DNA from: Alkalibacterium olivapovliticus
GTDB lineage: Bacteria; Bacillota; Bacilli; Lactobacillales; Carnobacteriaceae_A
Reading direction: 5' to 3'
DNA length: 64,000 bases
NCBI RefSeq assembly: GCF_003003275.1
Contig: NZ_PVTO01000001.1
Location: 162,050 to 226,049, forward strand
Below are positions 53,934 through 62,868 of the stretch, piece by piece (position 1 is the stretch's first letter; each line of letters starts with the position of its first letter). The translations under genes were made by a program, and so were the position numbers. The notes under the pieces are model-generated. The model was not told the DNA's origin. It made no database searches and saw only the letters and a program-made list of their open reading frames with translations.

Positions 53934-56900
53934 TTACAGTAATTTGATGACATCTGCATCGTTCAAATAATCGAGTAAGGTGTCACGAAGATTATTCACA
54001 TAATTATTGATATCTTCTTCTGACCTTAACTCTGTATAGGCTGTCGGATAGATTTCTGCTTTGTCAATAATTGTAGACTTCTCTTGTTTGATTGGACTGA
54101 CAGGTTTAACCAGTTTCTCTTCTTTAGCTTGATGAGCAGTTTCTGTGGCTGGTGCAGATTGAGTCGCCACTCTTGCATTCTCTTCTTCCAATTGTCTCGC
54201 AATCTCATTTTTCGTTTTTTCCACTTCTTTAAAAAGTGTAACTTTGACCGTATTACTTAAGTCTTTTGCGGATTTCAGATCTCTAACTGTTCCGGCGGAA
54301 GTCACTTCCTGTTCCAAGTTACTGAACTGAAACTTTACTTTCCGGTAAATTTTATGATAATCTTCATGACCATCCAGAGCTTCCAGCTGTTTAAGTATAT
54401 CGGCTTGATCATTTTCAATTTCTTTACTGATCGGTTGAGCAACATTTTCCAGTTCATCCGTGTATTCAGCATTAAATTGACTGGACCACTCGCTCAGCTC
54501 ATTCATCTTACGGTACGGACGGGCCATATCCATAATAGCTTTCATTTCATCATAAATATGTTTGAGCTCACCATTGTCAATGTAATTACGATCTTTTTCA
54601 AAACGCAAGACTTGAGAGTGTGCTTTATCGTAGATGTCACGCTGGTTCTTGAAAAAGCCTCTGACATCTTCCAGATCAGAAAAATCGTCTATCAAGTCTT
54701 CGCCTGTTTCTACGAAATGATTAAGGAAATCCCGCGAATCATTTATATTCCCCAGACGTTCGACATGATTCAGCGTTTCCTGAACCAATTGACGGTCGGG
54801 ATAATGCCCTTCTCTATAGTAGCTCAATAGATTTTTTAATTCTTTTTCTTTCCCGCTTAATTTCTCTGATAAAGTCGCTGAAATTTCATCTTCTTTGTCA
54901 CCGATAGAGGTAATGCCAAACAGTTCATTAGACACGTTTTTCACTTTTTTGATGAAGCCCGCATCCAGGGTCTGGCGTTTGATGACAAGCAGCTTTTCCT
55001 GAGTGGCTTTTCGTGTAATATCTCGAGTAAAGGCAGTTTCTTCCGGTTTCAGTTTGCGGTTATTAAGCGTGAAATGGACTTTTTCCAGCTTGATCATGCG
55101 AACGAGACTAGCCAGAATATCGAATTCTTTCCAGCCATAGGGTTCTTTAGTGAATCGTTGAATCAGTTCCAGTAATGTAATGGACTTGTTCAATTCATTC
55201 TGCATGTTCAAATAGCTTTCAATTTCATTCGTCGCCTGATTATTGTCATCTTCATAGTCTTCCAGCATCGAGACGTTCTGATCGACACATAAACGCTCCA
55301 GATCGTGGCGATCGAAGTTTTTCTCGATATACATCAATTTCGGATAAATAGTTGAAACAAGGGTCTGTAATCCCTGACTGATCCGCTGTTCAGGTGAGCC
55401 CACGGTTTCAACGACCGATCCATTGACGATTATATCCGCTTCACTTATGGCTTCTTGCAGTTTTATAAGCGATACTTTTTCCAGCTGGCTACGCTCAGCG
55501 GCTTTTCGGCTTCTGATACTGTCTTGGACAGGGGTCAGAGACTGAGTGTTCTGACTTCTTAAGTATTGATTGATTTTCTTCCACTGTCTGATTTCTTTAA
55601 ATGTTTCTTCTTCCGGTAACCGGACGATCACTTTATCTGATTCCCGCTGGGATAATGCCAGTACGGCCGGTTCTTCATGATATTCAGAATAAGACGTAAT
55701 GAAGCGCACGCCAAGTGAAGTCGGTGAATTTTTAATCGGACGGTCATCGATCCACTGAGACAAATCCATCAGATAGGATACTTGTGGACGATCAGCAAAG
55801 GGTTTGTAATCGAATTTCTTCAAGTCCAGGACTTCATTACTGAGTCGTCTGCCGGCATCGATTAAATAATCTGAAGTCGGAATCGATACATTTTCAATTT
55901 CTCGGTTGATATCCTGCTCTTCATTGGTTAAGAACAGGTATTTGTTTCCGATACGCTGAATCAGAAATTCATCTTCAAGTAAATCTAATGAATGCTTGAT
56001 TTGCTTGTTCAACACAATCAGGTCCTCATCGATTGATGAAATCATCAGTGTGGTCAAGTTTTTCAGGGTGCCTGGCATTTCATCTACGTACCGTACGAGG
56101 AAAAGAAGTTTCAGTACCGCAACATCAAAATCATTTAGGGCATTGTTCTGCTCAGCTTTAATGATTGTCGAGCGGACAGAGTGTTCCAGAGCCTGCTCGA
56201 TATTGTCATAAAAGACGTAGAACGGAATCAGTGTGTTCAAGTCTTGTTCTTTATGTTGAATCGTTGCCTGTTGAATCGCTTCAAGCAGATTACGTTCGCC
56301 ATCAGACAAATGCTTTCCTGCAGATCCGTGCTCTCTTATGCCGGTAAAGACTTTCTGCAGAAGATTGAACTGATAAGGGACAAACGGATAAACTTTTGAG
56401 AAGTCGTCGCTACTCTGATAAAAATGCATGGTTGCGGCTTCTTCAAATTCCAATTTGTTTTTCAGGACGATTTCATTTTCATTATAAATGGACAGCAGCT
56501 TGGAACGTGCTTCTGCTTTTTTCTCCAGAAGTCTGATTTTAATGACCTCATCAGCATTCGCACTGCTTAAGCTTACACGCGTATTGAAACGTCCCTGAAT
56601 TTTAGAAAAGTCAGTAGAGGACATCTCGTCACTCAAACTGTTGATGTCCTGCTGGGAAGTTACTAAGACCCAAACTTTTCCATGACAGTATTTGCCCAAA
56701 TCTTCAACAACAGTCTGCATGTTAAGCATCAGTTCTGTGTTTTCGGCAATGTACTGCCCGACTTCATCAACTGAAAAAATCAGACGGTAATCGTCTTCTT
56801 TAGTCTCCACATAGTCTTTAATGCGCTGAGCAAAACGTTCAACTGAAATCGAATAGCTGTCTTCTCCATTTTCCAGCCAGCGAGCGGCATTCTTATCAGA

Positions 56901-57554
56901 GATACCTGCTGCTTTTGCTAATGCAATTTCTGTTTCATCGGAATGATAAAAAATCGACTCACGCTCTTCCAGCCAGGCTAAACCCGTTTCTTCTTCGAAG
57001 TAGGTTTTGAAAGCTTCGTACTGTCCTTTTTGATCTAATGTCTCTTCCAGCTCAGCCAGCCAAGGAATGCTTGCAGAATACCCGCGCATTTCATTGAATA
57101 CTTTGTTGAACACTTTGACGATGGCAGTCTTATTCTGCTTGCTGTCAGAATCGGCTTTCGAATCGATATTGAACAAAACGACCTCGCTGGGATGAAGTGT
57201 GGCCTTTTCCATTTGCTTATGTAAATCGTTTCCGTTTACTTTATCTTTGAAGTAGTCTATGGGTCTCATACCATCCACTTCCAAATGTGACTGCAGAAGA
57301 TAAGAAAGAATTTTCAAGAAGTGTGATTTCCCTGAACCAAAAAATCCGGAAATCCAGACACCGACTCTATCAGTTGGATGATCATATGATTTATTATACG
57401 CATTATAAAACGTGTCGAAATGTTTCTTTAATTCATCTGTAACGACGTATTCTTCAAGTTCCTTTTTCATCACCGCTTTATCCTGCTGGCCGATTTTGAT
57501 GACCCCCTGGATATCTCGATTGATGTCTTTTTTAAACAGCTGCTCTATGTTCAT
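53934..57554 (-). CDS. brxC: BREX ATPase BrxC
   Basis: 1206 aa, ATG after AAAGGAGGACATTCG. Walker A GFFGSGKSHFLKIL near residues 69-82 and a Walker B-like RLIFSVDEVGQYI near 260 define an ATPase of the DUF6079 class. Long coiled segments follow (about 830-1130). BrxC is a large AAA+ type protein needed for phage exclusion. Fourth gene from the promoter. Confidence 0.95.
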   Translation of the reverse strand: MNIEQLFKKDINRDIQGVIKIGQQDKAVMKKELEEYVVTDELKKHFDTFYNAYNKSYDHPTDRVGVWISGFFGSGKSHFLKILSYLLQSHLEVDGMRPIDYFKDKVNGNDLHKQMEKATLHPSEVVLFNIDSKADSDSKQNKTAIVKVFNKVFNEMRGYSASIPWLAELEETLDQKGQYEAFKTYFEEETGLAWLEERESIFYHSDETEIALAKAAGISDKNAARWLENGEDSYSISVERFAQRIKDYVETKEDDYRLIFSVDEVGQYIAENTELMLNMQTVVEDLGKYCHGKVWVLVTSQQDINSLSDEMSSTDFSKIQGRFNTRVSLSSANADEVIKIRLLEKKAEARSKLLSIYNENEIVLKNKLEFEEAATMHFYQSSDDFSKVYPFVPYQFNLLQKVFTGIREHGSAGKHLSDGERNLLEAIQQATIQHKEQDLNTLIPFYVFYDNIEQALEHSVRSTIIKAEQNNALNDFDVAVLKLLFLVRYVDEMPGTLKNLTTLMISSIDEDLIVLNKQIKHSLDLLEDEFLIQRIGNKYLFLTNEEQDINREIENVSIPTSDYLIDAGRRLSNEVLDLKKFDYKPFADRPQVSYLMDLSQWIDDRPIKNSPTSLGVRFITSYSEYHEEPAVLALSQRESDKVIVRLPEEETFKEIRQWKKINQYLRSQNTQSLTPVQDSIRSRKAAERSQLEKVSLIKLQEAISEADIIVNGSVVETVGSPEQRISQGLQTLVSTIYPKLMYIEKNFDRHDLERLCVDQNVSMLEDYEDDNNQATNEIESYLNMQNELNKSITLLELIQRFTKEPYGWKEFDILASLVRMIKLEKVHFTLNNRKLKPEETAFTRDITRKATQEKLLVIKRQTLDAGFIKKVKNVSNELFGITSIGDKEDEISATLSEKLSGKEKELKNLLSYYREGHYPDRQLVQETLNHVERLGNINDSRDFLNHFVETGEDLIDDFSDLEDVRGFFKNQRDIYDKAHSQVLRFEKDRNYIDNGELKHIYDEMKAIMDMARPYRKMNELSEWSSQFNAEYTDELENVAQPISKEIENDQADILKQLEALDGHEDYHKIYRKVKFQFSNLEQEVTSAGTVRDLKSAKDLSNTVKVTLFKEVEKTKNEIARQLEEENARVATQSAPATETAHQAKEEKLVKPVSPIKQEKSTIIDKAEIYPTAYTELRSEEDINNYVNNLRDTLLDYLNDADVIKLL

Positions 57555-57572
57555 CGAATGTCCTCCTTTTGT

Positions 57573-58154
57573 TTAATTTTCAATTAGTTTAAACGCTCTA
57601 TAGTAATTATCATCCAGGAAACGGGAGAATAGTCTCAAGCTTCCGTTGTCGTACCGACCGGGATAGAATAGAATGAGTGGTTTCTTTTCAACAACAGTTT
57701 GAAGATTGTTTAAAATAGTATGTGAGCGAATAACAGGATAAGCTTTTCCGACACCGGTCAGAAAAATCATGGCTTCTTCATCCATGTGTTCCCTAATATA
57801 ATTGACGACCCAATCGTTGTCAGTCGCTAACTTCAATGCTTTTTTCATTTTATCGTAAAGAAATTCACTGCCCTTTTTTTCTTCCATTTTAAAGTTTTTG
57901 TCCATAAAACCGCGCTGATGGAAAAACTCTAAAACAATATCATATAAATCAAACTCCTGGATTTTAACAGTGTTATCTTGAGACTGGATATGTTTCTTTA
58001 TATACGGGATAGCGTTTCTGACAATCAGTTCGTCTTCAGGTTCGTAGTCAAAAATATAAAAGCCCACTTCATTACCTAATCCTTTGTTGGATAATACCTT
58101 CGGATCAGCCAATTTTTCGTTTAACTCTTCCAGTCTAACTGAGATATCTCTCAC
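57573..58154 (-). CDS. brxB: BREX protein BrxB
   Basis: 193 aa, GTG start that overlaps the brxA stop (GTGA) after GGGGAGGTTATGCA. Contains the DUF1788 pattern: EVGFYIFDYEPEDEL, FLTGVGKAYPVIRSH near 137 and ILFYPGRYDNGSL near 170. Role in BREX complex unresolved, but conserved in type 1. Confidence 0.94.
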   Translation of the reverse strand: MRDISVRLEELNEKLADPKVLSNKGLGNEVGFYIFDYEPEDELIVRNAIPYIKKHIQSQDNTVKIQEFDLYDIVLEFFHQRGFMDKNFKMEEKKGSEFLYDKMKKALKLATDNDWVVNYIREHMDEEAMIFLTGVGKAYPVIRSHTILNNLQTVVEKKPLILFYPGRYDNGSLRLFSRFLDDNYYRAFKLIEN

Positions 58155-58756
58155 TGCATAACCTCCCCTAACAAAACTTCTACAAGTTGTTTTTCTTTAT
58201 TTCTCTTTAAATATCGTTCGACATCAGGCGCAATGATAGGACGCTGCAGTCTGATTTTTTCATCTTCACTGCTTGCGTATTCCGCATCGACTAGTGTTTG
58301 ATGATACGCATTGGCTAATCGTTCAATGGTACTGTCTTTCCATTTTCCCACTGTCTCATTTTGTTCCACCTTTTTATCAAAAAAAGTGAGTGTATCGTGT
58401 CTATGAATGACATAATCAAGTGTCAGCCATTTATCCAATACGACTTCACGCATCCATTCGTAAAACAGTGTGTCTTTACTTGATATGGCATATAGTAAAA
58501 TAAGTTTGCTCGTCTGAGAATCACTGACTAAAAAATGTTCAAATAAAAAGTCATCTAAATGACCTAAACGTTTCTTTATTTCATGATAAAACCTGTTCCG
58601 TCTATCCTTACTTTGAAGGCCTAGCACGTTATCTTCTACAACTTTCACCTTGATCAAGTCTTCATCTAATCCTTCATCAATCAAGGAAGCAATCAGTTTA
58701 GTTTCTCTATACATAAATGGTCGAGTATTTAAAGTGGTCGTATATTTTTTGTTCAC
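58151..58756 (-). CDS. brxA: BREX protein BrxA
   Basis: 201 aa from the GTG that gives MNKKYTTTLNTRPFMYRET, the normal DUF1819 start; the frame continues 16 codons upstream to an ATG without a ribosome site. BrxA is a small DNA-binding winged-helix-like protein at the head of type 1 BREX operons. A terminator-like hairpin lies 75-110 bp upstream. Confidence 0.93.
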   Translation of the reverse strand: MNKKYTTTLNTRPFMYRETKLIASLIDEGLDEDLIKVKVVEDNVLGLQSKDRRNRFYHEIKKRLGHLDDFLFEHFLVSDSQTSKLILLYAISSKDTLFYEWMREVVLDKWLTLDYVIHRHDTLTFFDKKVEQNETVGKWKDSTIERLANAYHQTLVDAEYASSEDEKIRLQRPIIAPDVERYLKRNKEKQLVEVLLGEVMQ

Positions 58757-58829
58757 TATCTTCCGCTCTTTTCTAAAAGACTTTAATACCTTCAAGTATA
58801 CCATTTTCTACTAACTCATTGAACCGTTC

Positions 58830-58864
58830 ATAAAGAAAAATCACCTCTCTATTAGAAGTGATTT
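58830..58864 (-). terminator. Terminator or attenuator before brxA
   Basis: On the minus strand AAATCACTTCT pairs with AGAGGTGATTT around a 5-nt loop and is followed by TTCTTTA. It lies between the 21-codon ORF and brxA within the predicted transcript. Confidence 0.7.
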
Positions 58865-59014
58865 GACATTATTTGCAATTGATCAGAATAGTCTTTGATT
58901 TTGGCGTTCAGCTGAGTAGCGTTTCTCACAACAGAATCTCCATGTACTACCTGATTGATTTAGAGACTTTCAAATTATTTGAGTAGGCTAAGGCGTTCAT
59001 TTGAAATGCCTGCC

Positions 59015-59080
59015 TTATTTGTCAGTTTCTTCGAGAGTTAATTGTTTTTTGAGCAACTCTGATACTTTCTTCTCATTCAT
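59015..59080 (-). CDS. 21-codon ORF leading the BREX transcript
   Basis: MNEKKVSELLKKQ...EETDK, directly after the very strong ribosome site GGAGGTGAGAGGAACG and 35-40 nt downstream of a promoter. Too small to name. It may be a leader peptide that couples translation to the terminator before brxA, or a small amphipathic regulator. Confidence 0.6.
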   Translation of the reverse strand: MNEKKVSELLKKQLTLEETDK

Positions 59081-59118
59081 CGTTCCTCTCACCTCCTGCA
59101 ATTGATTTTTATACTACA

Positions 59119-59147
59119 GTTATACTAATTTGAAGCATAATTGTCAT
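59119..59147 (-). promoter_or_regulatory. Candidate BREX operon promoter
   Basis: ATGACA, 17 bp, TATAAC on the minus strand (coordinates 59142-59147 and 59119-59124), upstream of the 21-codon ORF. No nearer promoter for brxA was found. Confidence 0.6.
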
Positions 59148-59246
59148 GAAAACTTTACCTTCTAATAAATGTTACTTCTACACTATTGACTATTATTACA
59201 AGAAGTAACTTTTTCTCTAGTTATAAAACAACTATCGAGATTCGTT

Positions 59247-59283
59247 TTTATTTGATTAAAATGATTCTTTTTAATCAAATAAA
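59247..59283. repeat. Perfect inverted repeat upstream of fic
   Basis: TTTATTTGATTAAA (59247-59260) and TTTAATCAAATAAA (59270-59283). Could be an operator of the fic gene or of the divergent BREX promoter region. Confidence 0.6.
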
Positions 59284-59322
59284 GTGGGATGATGAATTGG
59301 ACTTAATTTTTAGGAGGACTAA

Positions 59323-60456
59323 ATGATGGGTGCAATAAAGGGAATTGATTTTTTACCACCTAAAGTAACCCTTGCTCAAGCGCTTCAACTGTATAAGAAA
59401 ATCGCAATAATAAAATCGTCTGTTGGAAAATTGAATTCAGATTTAGAGCATTCTGTTGTGAACTCTCAGCTAATACAGATGCTCAGTTTAAAAGAGTCTG
59501 TACAGTCTACTCGAATCGAAGGTACTCAAGTTACTTTTGCAGATATGATAGAAGAATCTACTAAGAAAAACAAAAGTAGTGAAGTAACAGAAGTAATGAA
59601 TTATATGGAAGCACTCTCTAAAGGTATCGACATTATTAATACTGGGACACCCATTTCTTCTCGTTTGATAAAACAGCTTCACAAAATTTTGATGGGTAAA
59701 AATACAAGTGGAACGACTTCTGCTTCTGGTGAATTTAGATCTATTCAAAATTTTATAGGACCTTCTAATAAACTTGAAGATGCTGTTTATATACCAGTGG
59801 ATGCAAACCAGATTGGTGATTACATGACTAATTTAGAATATTTTATTAATTCTGAAAAGCATCGTTCGTTTGAAAGAACATTTGATAGTGATTCTGAAGT
59901 ATTACTCGACGAAAGTTCTGATACATTAATTAAAACTGCTATTATGCACGCACAGTTTGAATCTATCCATCCATTTTTAGACGGAAACGGTCGGATGGGA
60001 AGAATTCTTATTGTTTTGAATACTATGCAGGATAGTTTGATAAATAAACCAGTTTTTTTCGTCAGTGAAGAACTTGAAAAAGAAAGAATCAGATACTATA
60101 ATCTTTTAAATGGAGTAAGAGGCGAGAATCCGGACTGGTTTGCTTGGATCAATTTCTTTTTAGATGCTTGTCAGCGGATGGTTGATAGTATGCTTGTTAA
60201 GCTAGAAAATATAAAAGATTTAGCGAATAATGGATTATCAAAAATCAAAAGCGAAAGTACAATAAATCATATCTGGCTTGCTACATTTTCCCACCCGTCT
60301 TTATCTGTGAGCGATGTAGCTAATAAATTAAATATTGCAGTTTCAACGTCTAGAAATGGATTGAATAGATTAGTTCAATTAGGATTGATAGACGTTGATC
60401 ACTCGAAGAAAAAAAACAGAGTATATGTTAATAATGATTTATTAAGGCTGCTTTAA
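59323..60456 (+). CDS. Class II Fic domain protein (AMPylase)
   Basis: 377 aa, ATG after AGGAGGACTAA. N-terminal regulatory helix with the inhibition motif S62-T-R-I-E66-G67, then the Fic core with H216-P-F-L-D-G-N-G-R-M-G-R near 216-227. A winged-helix-like C-terminal domain (about 310-377, SVSDVANKLNIAVST...) probably binds DNA or a partner. Transfers AMP from ATP to a target protein; class II enzymes carry the inhibitory helix N-terminally. Neighbouring defence genes suggest a guard or toxin role, not proven. Confidence 0.94.
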   Translation: MMGAIKGIDFLPPKVTLAQALQLYKKIAIIKSSVGKLNSDLEHSVVNSQLIQMLSLKESVQSTRIEGTQVTFADMIEESTKKNKSSEVTEVMNYMEALSKGIDIINTGTPISSRLIKQLHKILMGKNTSGTTSASGEFRSIQNFIGPSNKLEDAVYIPVDANQIGDYMTNLEYFINSEKHRSFERTFDSDSEVLLDESSDTLIKTAIMHAQFESIHPFLDGNGRMGRILIVLNTMQDSLINKPVFFVSEELEKERIRYYNLLNGVRGENPDWFAWINFFLDACQRMVDSMLVKLENIKDLANNGLSKIKSESTINHIWLATFSHPSLSVSDVANKLNIAVSTSRNGLNRLVQLGLIDVDHSKKKNRVYVNNDLLRLL

Positions 60457-60518
60457 ATAATTTTTACAAGCTAGCACAAATTTGCGAATAGTCTGCATTG
60501 TCTTACTCAAAAAAACTC

Positions 60519-60629
60519 GTATTTGTTATTAACATTGACCTGTTAGGTACCGTTAAAGAAGGTGACTTTATCCTAGGTCCGATTTTAGAATTGCAGAGCG
60601 GTCATAACCGAATTATAATCTGGGGTTAA
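60519..60629 (+). pseudogene. 3' remnant of a second beta-helix gene
   Basis: 36 codons plus stop (FVINIDLLGTVKEG ... ILGPILELQSGHN ... IIIWG) that align without gaps with the last residues of the intact protein at 22525-24447 (VVINKDLLGQVKEG ... VLGPLSNLKSGKN ... IKVWG). An in-frame stop lies shortly upstream, and no start or ribosome site is present. It directly precedes a terminator. Confidence 0.85.
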
Positions 60630-60639
60630 ACAGAATACG

Positions 60640-60675
60640 AAAAGAGCATCAGTCTGTTTTGACTGGTGCTCTTTT
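60640..60675. terminator. Bidirectional terminator
   Basis: AAAAGAGCATCAGTC and GACTGGTGCTCTTTT around TGTTTT, between the remnant and the mutS2-like gene. Confidence 0.8.
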
Positions 60676-60697
60676 ATGATGCACTGTTTAGAATTTA

Positions 60698-62605
60698 TTA
60701 CTTGTTAAACCGTCTGTTTTGTATTTCTTTATCCAGCAACTTATGCGCTTTTTTTGATCCGCGTTCCAAATCACGGTCACGTTTTCTGGTGTGATAGTCA
60801 GTAAACAAACTGTCCAGATCATAGCCTTCTGGATAAAGTTCGCTGGCTGAGCCTTTCAGCTCCACTCTTTTACGCTTAACTGACTGTATCTGGTCTTCCA
60901 AGAATACTTGAATGCTCGAACTCCCTTCATCAGAGTAAACCAACCCAATCTTATCTCTATCTTTCAGTAAGACACGGTCCCCTTTTTGGAACCTCATTTC
61001 TTTTGGAAGCCTCATCGCCAGTTTCTGTTTTTGAGTTGCAGCTGGGAAACTAATCTTTTCTGTAGCGTATGATTTGTTTTGAATATACTCAGCAGCTTTC
61101 TTTAATAATCCTTCTGGCATGTGCATCTTTCTAGCAATCCATAGTGCCTGGCTCTCGCCCACTTCTCCAACCTGCAAAATATATTTAGGCGTTAACGTGT
61201 CCGGATCGAAAGCCATGGCAGCTGGTAGAATATCAGCGTGACTTTCTGCAAACTGTTTGATTTCTCCATAATGCGTCGTGGTAACGACTAGCGCGCCTTT
61301 TTTGTAGAGAGTTTCCATGATAGCAATAGCTAAAGACGCGCCTTCATTCGGTTCTGTTCCGCTTCCCAATTCATCCAGCAGAACCAGCGTATACCGTCCA
61401 ACTTTAGTTAAAATCTCTGATATATTTTTCATGTGACCTGAAAAGGTACTGAGTGCATTTTCGATCGCCTGCTGATCACCTATGTCCACAAAGAGGTGAT
61501 CCATAATGGCGATCTCAGTGCCAGTCTGAGCCGGGATCTGAAGACCGAACATCGTCATGACAGTCAATAGCCCGACCGTTTTCAAGACGACCGTTTTTCC
61601 ACCCGCATTGGCACCCGTGATGACCAGTCCACGGTAAGACGTACCCAGCTCGAAATCCAGTGGTACGCTCTCTCCTTTCAGCAGCGGATGCTTCCCCTGG
61701 ATGATAGTGATTTTTTCATCCTTATTGACCAGAGGTGTCACTCCACTAATGAATCGGCTGTATTTCGCACGTGCAAATATGATGTCAAATACTGTGACCA
61801 GTTCAATGGAATCATCTATAGAAGCGTCCATTTCATTCAGATATCCTGTCAGTTCAGCCAGAATCTGGAATTCTTCCGCCTGCTCTTGAGTTTTTAACAA
61901 AGAGATCTGTTCGTTCAGCTTGGTCACTGCGGCAGGTTCAATATAGGCTGTCGTTCCTTTATTTGATTGTTCAACAATATTACCTGCTACTTTGTTTTTG
62001 TAAGATGCGTTTATGGGTATAGTATAGTGCTCGTTCTTATTGATGATCAAGCTTTCCTGGATCATGGTCTTGTTTTTAGGGTTTGAAAGGAACTTGGATA
62101 ATCGGGTCTCTATTTCCTTTTCCTTATCGCTGATTTGCTTTCTTAATTTTCGCAGAGTGCTAGATGCATCATCTGCTATTTTTTGATGGTGTATCTTCTG
62201 GTAGATCATTTCTTCTATATTCAGAAAACTCTCCAGTCCTTTGCTGTAATGATACAAAAGCGGTGTCTGGAATTGGTTTTTCTCAAAGAACTTCTGAATC
62301 ATTCGAGTACTCCGCAGAAAATCAGCGATTTCGATCAGTTCTTCTGGAGTCAGAAGCATCCCTTTTATGACATGCTGCATCAACCGTTTGATCTGACTTA
62401 AGCCCATAAACGGGACGTGCTGACCGCTGTCGATAATCAGTCGGGCTTCTGACGTTTCCTGAAGTTTTGTCTCAACAGCAGATAAATTGGAGTCTGGTAG
62501 AGTTTGACTGATTACTTCCTTAGTGTAGTTTCCAATCGCATAGCTTGTAACGTCTTGAATAATCTGGTCAAACTGTAATTTTATTAATGTGGTTTTATCG
62601 TTCAT
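60698..62605 (-). CDS. MutS2-like protein without Smr domain
   Basis: 635 aa against about 780 for standard MutS2. MutS core, connector and clamp helices (1-290), then the ATPase with ITGANAGGKTVVLKT near 330, a Walker B LLDELGSGTEPNEGA and VVTTTHYGEIK. After a short KOW-like segment (KGDRVLLKDRDKIGL) it ends in a basic tail with no Smr nuclease. Full-length MutS2 splits collided ribosomes; the short form is a separate Firmicutes group whose role is less clear. Its long structured leader suggests conditional expression. Confidence 0.92.
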   Translation of the reverse strand: MNDKTTLIKLQFDQIIQDVTSYAIGNYTKEVISQTLPDSNLSAVETKLQETSEARLIIDSGQHVPFMGLSQIKRLMQHVIKGMLLTPEELIEIADFLRSTRMIQKFFEKNQFQTPLLYHYSKGLESFLNIEEMIYQKIHHQKIADDASSTLRKLRKQISDKEKEIETRLSKFLSNPKNKTMIQESLIINKNEHYTIPINASYKNKVAGNIVEQSNKGTTAYIEPAAVTKLNEQISLLKTQEQAEEFQILAELTGYLNEMDASIDDSIELVTVFDIIFARAKYSRFISGVTPLVNKDEKITIIQGKHPLLKGESVPLDFELGTSYRGLVITGANAGGKTVVLKTVGLLTVMTMFGLQIPAQTGTEIAIMDHLFVDIGDQQAIENALSTFSGHMKNISEILTKVGRYTLVLLDELGSGTEPNEGASLAIAIMETLYKKGALVVTTTHYGEIKQFAESHADILPAAMAFDPDTLTPKYILQVGEVGESQALWIARKMHMPEGLLKKAAEYIQNKSYATEKISFPAATQKQKLAMRLPKEMRFQKGDRVLLKDRDKIGLVYSDEGSSSIQVFLEDQIQSVKRKRVELKGSASELYPEGYDLDSLFTDYHTRKRDRDLERGSKKAHKLLDKEIQNRRFNK

Positions 62606-62862
62606 TCGTCTCTTCCTTTCTTGAAAGAGATACCTGTTCAGGAATAAATAAGAGCATAGTCTATTGTTTTTGGGTACACAAAAAGACGACAGTTAGTCAT
62701 ACTATCGCCTTAGAATTTAATATTCTATAGTTTTCGACAGGTATCACTTATAAGCATGCCAAATAAACCTTGGTAATTCGGGTTCTTTGCTATTCAACTT
62801 ACGGGTTAGATACCTGCTACACTCACAAAATTATCTCCATTCGACTTGTCTTATTCATATCC
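62606..62862 (-). promoter_or_regulatory. Structured 5' leader of the mutS2-like gene with competing stems
   Basis: Three copies of one 8-mer or its complement lie in the transcript: CAGGTATC at 62809-62816, GATACCTG at 62738-62745 and CAGGTATC at 62629-62636 (read on the minus strand). The middle one can pair with either flank. A terminator lies between the second and third, and TCTCTTTC/GGAAGAGA forms a hairpin that hides the ribosome site. The first pair encloses about 63 nt that could be a ligand- or ribosome-sensing domain. I do not recognise a known riboswitch class. Confidence 0.6.
62680..62709 (-). terminator. Leader terminator of the mutS2-like gene
   Basis: GGCGATAGT and ACTGTCGTC (two wobbles) followed by TTTTTG on the minus strand, about 75 nt before the start codon. 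Confidence 0.7.
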
Positions 62863-62868
62863 ATTTGT

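Noticed and set aside
60457..60518. Longer upstream extension of the beta-helix remnant
   Set aside because: An in-frame stop occurs shortly upstream and similarity to the intact protein stops at about 60519.
27600..60700. Prophage or integrative element carrying the defence genes
   Set aside because: No integrase, recombinase, capsid, terminase, relaxase or direct attachment repeats were seen.
62606..62862. Identification of the mutS2-like leader with a named riboswitch
   Set aside because: I compared by eye with purine, SAM, preQ1, tetrahydrofolate, guanidine and manganese classes and saw no matching core.
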